Assembly (NCBI GenBank): GCA_902794125.1
Contig: CADBFX010000001.1
Span: 1-64,000 of the forward strand
DNA length: 64,000 nucleotides
Direction: 5' to 3'
From: an uncultured Elusimicrobium sp.
GTDB lineage: Bacteria > Elusimicrobiota > Elusimicrobia > Elusimicrobiales > Elusimicrobiaceae
The position numbers and the translations under genes are program-made. Positions 24,653-31,646 of the stretch are shown in pieces. Each line of letters begins with the position of its first letter. Position 1 is the stretch's first letter. A model generated the notes under the pieces. That model did no database searches. It was given only the letters and a program-made list of their open reading frames with translations, and had not been told where the DNA came from.

Positions 24653-26206
24653 TTACTTGCGTTTTGTCTCCATCTCTTTATACCAATCTGGTATTGAACC
24701 TCGGAAGAGTATTTTTTCTACAAATTCCCTATCTTCAGAGTTTTCAACCCAACTAAATATCATTTTAGCAATAGACATGCCATGTCTATTGCAAACATTT
24801 ACATCAGCACCAGCTTCAATGAGATCAGATGCTCCTCTTGCATGCGCTCTACTTATTGTTTGTCCAGAGATAGCAAATAACAAGGGAGATATCTTTTCTT
24901 TGTCTAGTACATTAACATTCGCTCCATGCTTGATGAGCCAATCCAGTATATCCCTGTTGGAATGTTCAATTGCAGCAAAAATGGGAGTTCTCCCTTGTTC
25001 ATCAATCTGTTCTAAATTCAGATTTGTATTTTCAAAAATATCCATTATTTTATAAGGATTGCGATTGTGATGTTCTCCGGAAAAAGTGATTGCCATATGC
25101 AAAGGTGTGTTTCCGTCAATATCGATATTATTCACATCAGAACCAACTTCTACTAATTTTTTTAATACATCAACTATTTCTTGCTCTCTCTTATCTTGCC
25201 CAGTTATATCATAGTCAGTTGTGGCCCAAGTATAGATAGCATGGAGAAAGGCATTTTTACCTTCGTTATCCTTTGCATTTACTTGTAAACCTTTATCTAG
25301 CAAAAGGCAAACACATTTTAAATTAATGCCATCGCAGGCATACATTAACGCCGTACGACCTTTCACGTCTTTTACATCAGTTTTGGCACCTTTTTCTATT
25401 AATAAATTTACAATTTCGGGGTTCCCTGCCTTTGCTGCAATCATTAAAGGTGTAGCGGATTCGGCAATGCTTAAATTCGGATCTGCTCCTCTTTCAAGTA
25501 GAAATTTCGCAGCATTGTAAGAACCGGATCGACAAGCATATATTAAAGGAGTCTCCCCATCAAAATCTCTCATATTCACATCCGCTCCATGAGTTATACA
25601 AGACTTCATTAACGCAAAGCTATTACGACTTGCATATTGCAAGGCGTAAGAATAATCGCTATCCGATAGCGGAGTGGAGGAAAAAGTTAAAATATCTTGG
25701 ACGATTTCCGGACGATCATGTACGGTTGCTAGACGCATTGCAGTTAACTTATCTTTCGAGATATTGGATGGATTCGCCCCATTTTCCAACAATAGGGTGA
25801 CAATTTCCCTGCTTTTTTCCCCATTAATAGCGTGCATTAAAGGTGTAAAGCCCGCATTGTCCTTAGCATTGATATCTGCATGAGCATTCAGTAGCAATTT
25901 TATCGTTTCTACATCTTGCGCTCTCATTAATGGCGAAAAGCCATCCGCATCCACCAAATTCGGATCTGCTCCTTTTTCTAAGAGAAAACGTATCGCATCT
26001 ATTTTACCCCACGCACTAGCTATCATTAACGGCGCAAACCCTTTGTATACTTTTTTGTTAAGGAAAGAAGGATTTTTATAGAATAAATGCTGCAAACCTT
26101 CGCCGTCGTCTGTTTGAATACAATTGACGATTTTGTTTGCAATAACAATTTTTCTGACCCATATAAAAGCCACACAACTCAATACAACTGCGATTATTAC
26201 GAACAT
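24653..26206 (-). CDS. Membrane-anchored ankyrin-repeat protein
   Basis: About 517 residues. One N-terminal TM helix (VIIAVVLSCVAFIWV), then about a dozen ankyrin repeats covering residues 50-500 (G-PLM-A ... LLE-GADPN pattern, e.g. DGFSPLMRAQD, AGFTPLMHAI, EGKNAFLHAI). Repeats give protein-protein contacts; no catalytic domain is visible. ATG at 26206 has AGGAGAG directly upstream; an in-frame ATG at 26227 does not. Forms an operon with the DUF4238 gene. Either a host-interaction or a defence scaffold; undecided. Confidence 0.85.
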   Translation of the reverse strand: MFVIIAVVLSCVAFIWVRKIVIANKIVNCIQTDDGEGLQHLFYKNPSFLNKKVYKGFAPLMIASAWGKIDAIRFLLEKGADPNLVDADGFSPLMRAQDVETIKLLLNAHADINAKDNAGFTPLMHAINGEKSREIVTLLLENGANPSNISKDKLTAMRLATVHDRPEIVQDILTFSSTPLSDSDYSYALQYASRNSFALMKSCITHGADVNMRDFDGETPLIYACRSGSYNAAKFLLERGADPNLSIAESATPLMIAAKAGNPEIVNLLIEKGAKTDVKDVKGRTALMYACDGINLKCVCLLLDKGLQVNAKDNEGKNAFLHAIYTWATTDYDITGQDKREQEIVDVLKKLVEVGSDVNNIDIDGNTPLHMAITFSGEHHNRNPYKIMDIFENTNLNLEQIDEQGRTPIFAAIEHSNRDILDWLIKHGANVNVLDKEKISPLLFAISGQTISRAHARGASDLIEAGADVNVCNRHGMSIAKMIFSWVENSEDREFVEKILFRGSIPDWYKEMETKRK

Positions 26207-26227
26207 TTTCTCTCCTAGTTCCATCAC

Positions 26228-26714
26228 ATGTTTAATTTATCTATCTTCTTCAATATTATAAAATATTTACTTTTAAACTGTCGGTTATTTTGTGCCCACA
26301 AGTATGTAGAATGGTCACTATAGAAATGGCGGTTCGATATTATATTAGCCCTAGAACTTTTTAGTGTTATAGTGTCCATACTGTGTCCACTACTTTCATA
26401 GTTCTTTTTGCTAATTTTGCTCAATTTTTATAGTTTCTCGTCGATAACAAAAAAATGTATAAGTTCCTACTTTCCGCATCGAACTTTATATTTTTGCGCT
26501 ATTTTGTGCCATTATTGTGACCACTTTTTGCTTCCGAAATCATAAATCCTCGTCGAGAAAATGGCAAAATTATAGTGTCCAAAATTCTGCCAAATGTGTC
26601 CAAAATTGAGCGATTTTTCGGGTTTTAGAAAAGTGAGTAAAAATTGGGGATTTGTCGTCGAGAAATGATAAAAAAATACCCGCTCTTTTTCAGAACGGGT
26701 TTTTGCTTAAAAGT
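26228..26714. repeat. Right island flank: repeat tract next to tRNA-Arg
   Basis: No gene. Contains the dispersed element (26283-26340, diverged), the third flank block from 26358 (TAGTGTCCATACTGTGTCC, then TTCATAGTTCTT), TAGTGTCCAAAA (26573) and CTCGTCGA / CGTCGAGAAA repeats (26436, 26549, 26656). At its right end is the tRNA terminator hairpin (26680-26700). Confidence 0.75.
26680..26700 (-). terminator. Terminator of tRNA-Arg
   Basis: CCCGCTCT-TTTTC-AGAACGGG stem; on the minus strand it is followed by ATTTTTTT. Its order relative to the tRNA is reproduced at 7250 and 21082. Confidence 0.8.
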
Positions 26715-26786
26715 GCGCCCAACAGGAATCGAACTTGTATCTTCAGCTCCGCAGGCTGACACTCTATCCATTGAGCTATGGGCGCG
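26715..26786 (-). tRNA. tRNA-Arg (anticodon GCG)
   Basis: Full cloverleaf on the minus strand: acceptor GCGCCCA / TGGGCGC, D arm GCTC-AATGGATA-GAGT, anticodon arm TCAGC-CTGCGGA-GCTGA (anticodon GCG, reading CGC/CGU), T arm with TTCGATT loop, discriminator A, no encoded CCA. One T-stem pair is A-C, which may reflect exchange of the 3' end by the integrating island. Its 3' side faces the island. Confidence 0.93.
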
Positions 26787-26906
26787 GAAATCGTTGCGGT
26801 TAAATTTACTACACATCTATTTTAACATTTTTATTTTGGCTTTTCAACTTTCTTTTGAAGAAAGGAATTGGGAGGGGGGAAAAGCAACTTTAATACGCCT
26901 TGTGCA

Positions 26907-26940
26907 ATAACGCCCCGCAGGGTAAAGCGGGGCATTATTG
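26907..26940. terminator. Hairpin between tRNA-Arg and beta-barrel gene
   Basis: AATAACGCCCCGC / GCGGGGCATTATT near-perfect stem. T-runs are weak on both sides. Placed at the 3' end of the minus-strand barrel gene. Confidence 0.6.
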
Positions 26941-26964
26941 TATATTTGGGAGCAAATTCAGCCG

Positions 26965-27729
26965 TTAAAACGTTATTCCTACCCGCACGCCAGCTTCTTT
27001 GGTGGTGTTGTGCGGTTCTAGGTATCCTTTGTTGGTATCCGAATCGCTAATATCCCAGTAGCGGAAAAAAGGCTCTACAAACACACCTGATTTATGTCCG
27101 TCCAAATTAACTTGCAGTTTGGCACTCACGCGCAAACCATACCCGCGGTGTTGTTCGTGGCGAATGTTGCCGGCTTGCTGCATGTGGCTGTTTTGCCAGC
27201 CGAATAACAAATAATCCAATTCACCGCGCAGGTCCAATTCCCAGGCACCGCCTTTAAAGCGCAGTTCCCCCGTTAAGGGCATATATACATAATGCGATTC
27301 GCGCAAGTAGCCATAAGGGTCTTTATTCATGTGGTCTTTTAGATAGCGATAAGCAAGGCCGGAGGCAAACCATAACTGCGTAGTATCCGATAAATCGTTC
27401 ACACGGCCCATATGCAAACGACCTTCATAGTAGTAATCACCGATGTCATTAGATTCGTGCGGAGTGGGGGGAGTGGTCATCAGCCAGCCATCGTAATCGG
27501 TAGTACCTCCCATCCAGCGTCCGTCCAGCGCAAAGAAAAAGGCCGATCCTTCCACGCGGTTTTCGTAACGGATACTACCGCCCTGCATGCGTCCTTTTAG
27601 GCTGATGGGAGTATTACCATCGGGTTCGCGGTAGGTGTAGCTGGAGGTTTCGTAAGCCAGTTCCAATGATTGTTGTGCGAACAACGGCAACGCCGTAAAA
27701 ACAACTAACAAAAGTAATAATTTTTTCAT
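26965..27729 (-). CDS. Outer-membrane beta-barrel protein
   Basis: 254 residues with a signal peptide (MKKLLLLLVVFTALPLFAQ, cleavage after FAQ). The body alternates polar and aromatic strands (ELAYETSSYTY, GSIRYENRVEG, WFASGLAYRYLKD) and ends in AGVRVGITF, whose terminal Phe is the usual barrel-insertion signal. Similar to omptin-sized or OmpW-like barrels in length, but no catalytic motif seen. Monocistronic. Confidence 0.75.
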   Translation of the reverse strand: MKKLLLLLVVFTALPLFAQQSLELAYETSSYTYREPDGNTPISLKGRMQGGSIRYENRVEGSAFFFALDGRWMGGTTDYDGWLMTTPPTPHESNDIGDYYYEGRLHMGRVNDLSDTTQLWFASGLAYRYLKDHMNKDPYGYLRESHYVYMPLTGELRFKGGAWELDLRGELDYLLFGWQNSHMQQAGNIRHEQHRGYGLRVSAKLQVNLDGHKSGVFVEPFFRYWDISDSDTNKGYLEPHNTTKEAGVRVGITF

Positions 27730-27814
27730 GGGGCAATCTCCTTTTTTAGTTATTTTTAAATTTTTCTTTCGGTATTATACCATTTTGTAGTTACCAAACT
27801 GCTATAATAACCGT

Positions 27815-27958
27815 ATGAGTGAAAACACTACCGGTACCTATGTGTACGATAAAAAATTAAGAAAAGTCGTTAAAGTGTCCGACCGTATTCCCTCTAAAGG
27901 GAAAAAAGAACATCACTGCGGCGGATGCTGCGGACATTGCGGTTGCCATGGAGATTAA
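27815..27958 (+). CDS. Cys/His-rich mini-protein (47 residues)
   Basis: ATG at 27815, just after TATAAT at 27803-27808, so the leader is very short. Product: a polar N-terminal half (TGTYVYDKKLRKVVKV) and a tail HHCGGCCGHCGCHGD with five Cys and three His, a likely metal-binding tail. The last codons overlap the start of the next gene by 11 nt in a different frame, indicating translational coupling. No family recognised. A real gene because the frame, the Cys clustering and the coupling agree. Confidence 0.6.
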   Translation: MSENTTGTYVYDKKLRKVVKVSDRIPSKGKKEHHCGGCCGHCGCHGD

Positions 27959-28667
27959 AGACTCAATCCCTCTTTCTGTAGCCCCGGAGGATGAATCTTC
28001 CTTTTGGAAGCAAGGCCTTTTCGGCGCGATGGACGTGTTGCGGCGTGTTTTTTTACCGCATTTATTGGGGGGAATGGGGCTGGTGTTGTTGGTGGCGTAT
28101 GCAACACATGTATGTGTGTTGGTGCCCGCTCATTTACCGCCACGTTTGGAAACGCTGATAGCCGTTTTTTTGTTTTCCGGTTATGCGGTGCTTGGATTTT
28201 TTTATTCATTTTTTGCGGCGTGTGTGTTTGCATTGCGCGCGGCGTGCGTAACGTGGGAAGATTTTATTGACCGCCTGTTTGAACAGGTAAAAGATAATAT
28301 TGCCTCACACTTGGAAGATATGAACGAAGGCATTGCCAAGGACCAAGCTAAAGTGTTGGTGCGCGGCAGCGTGCGGGAAGTGTTTTCCGCGGCGCGCCGG
28401 GATGGACTTACCTCGGTGCCGAAGTGGGTGGTGGCTATCTTTTTAGGGGCACTCACTTTAACCATGCGCTCGGTGCTGATAGCGCGTATTATAAAAATTT
28501 CCGGCACGACGGTACGGTTCAGCAAATTATTTGCCGGAAAAGCCACATTGGTGGGGGCGGTGTTTTTGAATTTGAGGTTGTTTTCTACCCTGCTTTTATT
28601 ATTAACTTATGCCGTAGGAGCAGGTACATTAGCGGTCAATCTATATCTTGTATACTGGTGGAAATGA
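27948..28667 (+). CDS. Integral membrane protein, about four TM helices, unknown function
   Basis: 239 residues. TM helices at about 35-57, 68-92, 158-180 and 210-236, with a cytosolic helical loop (TWEDFIDRLFEQVKDNIASHLEDMNEGIAKDQAKVLV) between the second and third. No catalytic motif. Sandwiched between the Cys-rich mini-protein (overlap 11 nt) and a TPR protein (1 nt apart) in one operon. Confidence 0.7.
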   Translation: MEIKDSIPLSVAPEDESSFWKQGLFGAMDVLRRVFLPHLLGGMGLVLLVAYATHVCVLVPAHLPPRLETLIAVFLFSGYAVLGFFYSFFAACVFALRAACVTWEDFIDRLFEQVKDNIASHLEDMNEGIAKDQAKVLVRGSVREVFSAARRDGLTSVPKWVVAIFLGALTLTMRSVLIARIIKISGTTVRFSKLFAGKATLVGAVFLNLRLFSTLLLLLTYAVGAGTLAVNLYLVYWWK

Positions 28668-28668
28668 T

Positions 28669-29832
28669 ATGAAAAAAATAATAGGGGTTTTATTGTTTTT
28701 ATGCGTTGCATGCGGAGCTTGGGCCCTGACGGGCCAACAACTGCTCACCCAGGCCAAAACAGAGCCGGACCCGCAGGCACAAATTAAATTATTAACGCGT
28801 GCGATTGCGGTTTCTCCTAAATTAGCGGATGCTTATCATTACCGGGCCGATGCATACCTTGCGTTAGGGCGGCAAAAACTGGCACTGGACGATTATTCCC
28901 AAACTATTAAACTCCGCCCTAATGACCCTTTCCGCTACTATGCACGCGGGCTGGCTTATATGGACATGGAGCGTTATTCGTTGGCGGTGGCGGACTTATC
29001 CAAAGCGATTTCGTTAAAATCTACTTACCGGCCTTTTTATCTGGCGCGTGCACGTGCATATAAACAAGCGGAAAAATACGATTTGGCCATTGCCGATTAC
29101 CGCCAATACCTGCGCGGTAAAACACCCCAGCCGGATTTAGTATGGGAAATGATGCCGGTTTATCTGGCGGCTTACCGTTACGACGACGGAGACCGCATGT
29201 TGGATTTGCTGGAAGAAACCGGCAACAACACCGCTGATTTATTTTATTGGCGAGGGCGCATCTTGTTGGGACAAAGCCGTTTGGACGAGGCCGTGGCTGC
29301 TTTTAGTAAAGCAATTCACCGCGATAATACCTACGCAGCGGCTTACCGCTACCGGGCCAACGCATTTAAAGAAATAGGCGATTTGGAGGCCACGCTGGAA
29401 GATTATGACGTGTTGATTTCATTGCAACCGGATGCATTATTTTTCAATCGCCGGGGGCTTGTGCACGAAGAACTGCAACAATTCCAAGAAGCAGAGGCGG
29501 ACTATACCCGCGCGGTAGAACTAAACCCCAAATGGGCAATTCCGTTTAATAATCGCGGATTTGCGCGCATGCACTTAAAAAATTGGGAAGGTGCTAAGCA
29601 GGATTTGGAAACCGCCATTAAGTTGGACGGAGCTACGCCCACGCCGTACATCAATTTGGCGGGCGTATATTGGCTGAGCAAAAAGGACCGCAAACATGCG
29701 TATCAAAATTTGGATAAAGCCGTACAACGCAACTTTAAAGATTTTAAATCACTCTTTGACGAAGACCAAAAAGGTTGGATGTTTAAAGGGTTAAACCAAA
29801 CGTCTGAGTTTAGAGCGTTGTTATATAAGTAG
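28669..29832 (+). CDS. Secreted/periplasmic TPR-repeat protein
   Basis: About 387 residues with a signal peptide (MKKIIGVLLFLCVACGAWA) and around nine tetratricopeptide repeats (e.g. ADAYHYRADAYLALGRQKLALDDYSQ, TYAAAYRYRANAFKEIGDLEATLEDY, WAIPFNNRGFARMHLKNWEGAKQDL). TPR arrays mediate protein contacts in cell-envelope assemblies. Last gene of the three-gene operon. Confidence 0.85.
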   Translation: MKKIIGVLLFLCVACGAWALTGQQLLTQAKTEPDPQAQIKLLTRAIAVSPKLADAYHYRADAYLALGRQKLALDDYSQTIKLRPNDPFRYYARGLAYMDMERYSLAVADLSKAISLKSTYRPFYLARARAYKQAEKYDLAIADYRQYLRGKTPQPDLVWEMMPVYLAAYRYDDGDRMLDLLEETGNNTADLFYWRGRILLGQSRLDEAVAAFSKAIHRDNTYAAAYRYRANAFKEIGDLEATLEDYDVLISLQPDALFFNRRGLVHEELQQFQEAEADYTRAVELNPKWAIPFNNRGFARMHLKNWEGAKQDLETAIKLDGATPTPYINLAGVYWLSKKDRKHAYQNLDKAVQRNFKDFKSLFDEDQKGWMFKGLNQTSEFRALLYK

Positions 29833-29859
29833 AATACTTTGCCAATCATTTAAAAAAGA

Positions 29860-29888
29860 GGCCGACGGTAAAATATTTACCGTCGGCC
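29860..29888 (-). terminator. Terminator for the secreted-protein gene
   Basis: GGCCGACGGTAAA / TTTACCGTCGGCC 13-bp stem. The minus-strand side continues CTCTTTTTT, so it serves the gene at 29909; it can also stop readthrough from the TPR gene. Confidence 0.9.
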
Positions 29889-29908
29889 CTTATCATGTAT
29901 AAATTATT

Positions 29909-30769
29909 TTACGGAGCAATATCGTGTGGTGTCACCGGTACGTAAGGCGTTAATTTAAACGCGTCTTCGGTTAAGGTAACTCGGCACCAAGTCGGTACGC
30001 CGTTCCAATTGACCAGTGCAATTACTTCATCAATTTGTTCGGCCGGGATATCATAATCTACCCGCACAATTTTGTCCTCCGGCACGCCATGCACGGAGAT
30101 AATCACCGGCACGTTGTTGCCGTTGGTGTTGCGGGATGCATATTGAAAAGCAAAGAGCGGGCTATTCGTTAAATTGGTAAATTTCACTTGAGACATTTGC
30201 CGCAGGGCGCCCACGTTGCGGTCATTGCAGGCCATAGAAAGCAGCAAATTGCAACTGTCGCTTCCGACGTCTTCCAAGCGCAGACCGTTTTGCAAAATGT
30301 TACGGATGGCTTTCCCGTCCGCCGGTAAACCTAACCCGCGGTACATTTTCCCCGGCGTTTGAGCAAACGGTAATAACGGGGCTACTTCGGAACCTATGGT
30401 TAAATTAGCAAATGAGGGCACTTTGGCTTCCACGGTTTCTATCATCGGGGGAAGTTTGTGGTGCGGCACGTAAACAGCCCCTAAACGGCGGGTGTTTTCC
30501 ACGGCTTTGCGCACTGATACGCCCAGCGAAGTTTGCATGCCGACTATAGTGCGTTGGTGGTTGGTCATAAACCGTTGGGTAGGTGTTAAATCTGTTAAAG
30601 CAGCAAAACGGGCTTTTTCCGCGGCAGCAAACGCGGTGGTTACTTCGGCGGGTAAGGCCGGCAGCGTAACGACAGCTTTCCCTACGCCTTCCGCCACTTT
30701 GACAGGGGTTTGCGCATAAGCCATCGGTACAGCCAAAGATAATAACAAATAAACAATTAATTTCTTCAT
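29909..30769 (-). CDS. Secreted protein with possible ADP-ribosyltransferase-like fold
   Basis: About 286 residues. Signal peptide MKKLIVYLLLSLAVPMAYA. The C-terminal domain (about 140-286) reads KMYRGLGLPADGKAIRNILQNGLRLEDVG, then FTNLTNSPLFAFQYASR and VPVIISVHGVPEDKIV. The order YRG / S-xx-AFxYA resembles R-S-E type ADP-ribosyltransferases (Arg, then the S-x-S strand), but no clear ExE is found near the end, so activity is uncertain. ATG at 30769 begins the signal peptide; the frame is open further upstream. Alone, with its own terminator. Confidence 0.5.
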   Translation of the reverse strand: MKKLIVYLLLSLAVPMAYAQTPVKVAEGVGKAVVTLPALPAEVTTAFAAAEKARFAALTDLTPTQRFMTNHQRTIVGMQTSLGVSVRKAVENTRRLGAVYVPHHKLPPMIETVEAKVPSFANLTIGSEVAPLLPFAQTPGKMYRGLGLPADGKAIRNILQNGLRLEDVGSDSCNLLLSMACNDRNVGALRQMSQVKFTNLTNSPLFAFQYASRNTNGNNVPVIISVHGVPEDKIVRVDYDIPAEQIDEVIALVNWNGVPTWCRVTLTEDAFKLTPYVPVTPHDIAP

Positions 30770-30884
30770 ACTCTTTATTATATTAAAATAGCGTAATAAA
30801 AAAAGGGCCAAAATACCTATTTGTTTCTAGGTCCTGAAATGTTACTATAATAGTATAGTCCCTATCGGAGTTTAAGGAGTAACT

Positions 30885-31631
30885 ATGTCCCTAGTTCAAG
30901 AACTTTTCAAAATTGGTTTAGTGCCTACTGCTGCTTTGCAAACTCAACAAGCTGTGACAGTGGCAGACGTGCTGGAACAAGCGGGTGTGCCGTGCGTGGC
31001 GTTAAAAAACCCCAGTGAAGAAGTGATGGCGGCTTTTAAAAACCGTCCGAATTTTTTAGTGGGTGCGTACGTGTCTGCCGAAGTGAAAAATTTAGTAGCC
31101 GGTGTTCAATTTGTGCTGGGAAATGAATTTTCTTCCGAGTTACAAGCGCTTGCGCAAAAAACAAATATACCGCTAATTCATCAAAAAGATTTACCGGGTG
31201 GCGTTTTTGCGTTAGATGAATTGTTGACGGGAAAGTCCGATTGGCAAAAAAACGTATCACTTCATCTTAAAAAAGCCGTGCAAGATATGCTGGGGTTTCA
31301 CTTGCGCCATGTGGGAATTAACTGCCAAGATGAAGCACAATCCTCCGGCGTGGCGGACACATTTGAACGTATCTTTGGTCTACCCAAAGAAGACCGCGGC
31401 GGCGCTTATTTTGCGGGTGAAATTATTGAAGTAATGAAAAAACCGTTTTACGGCACGCACGGGCATATTGCCATTGCCACTAACAGTGCCGAAAGTGCCG
31501 CGTATCACTTAGAAAAAGCAGGCGTAAAATTTAATTGGAACAGCGCCGGCTATAACCCCGATGGACGTTTGCGGGTGGTTTATTTGCAAGACGAAATCGG
31601 CGGGTTTGCAGTGCACATTTTGCAAAAATAA
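30885..31631 (+). CDS. KDPG-aldolase-like barrel fused to a VOC (glyoxalase) domain
   Basis: 248 residues. Residues 1-135 follow the small (beta/alpha) barrel of KHG/KDPG aldolases (FKIGLVPTAALQTQQAVTVADVLEQAGVPCVAL, LVGAYVSAEVKNLVAGVQFVLG), but the Schiff-base Lys segment is not evident. Residues 137-248 are a vicinal-oxygen-chelate domain (HLRHVGINCQDEAQSSGVADTFERIFGL ... GHIAIATNS ... GFAVHIL). It may act on a sugar-acid or be a binding protein; family placement moderate. Strong ribosome site (TAAGGAG). Confidence 0.6.
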   Translation: MSLVQELFKIGLVPTAALQTQQAVTVADVLEQAGVPCVALKNPSEEVMAAFKNRPNFLVGAYVSAEVKNLVAGVQFVLGNEFSSELQALAQKTNIPLIHQKDLPGGVFALDELLTGKSDWQKNVSLHLKKAVQDMLGFHLRHVGINCQDEAQSSGVADTFERIFGLPKEDRGGAYFAGEIIEVMKKPFYGTHGHIAIATNSAESAAYHLEKAGVKFNWNSAGYNPDGRLRVVYLQDEIGGFAVHILQK

Positions 31632-31646
31632 AAGGAGTTTTTAACT

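Noticed and set aside
26868-27050. Plus-strand ORF of 60 codons after tRNA-Arg
   Set aside because: It spans a hairpin and runs antisense into the barrel gene; no ribosome site.
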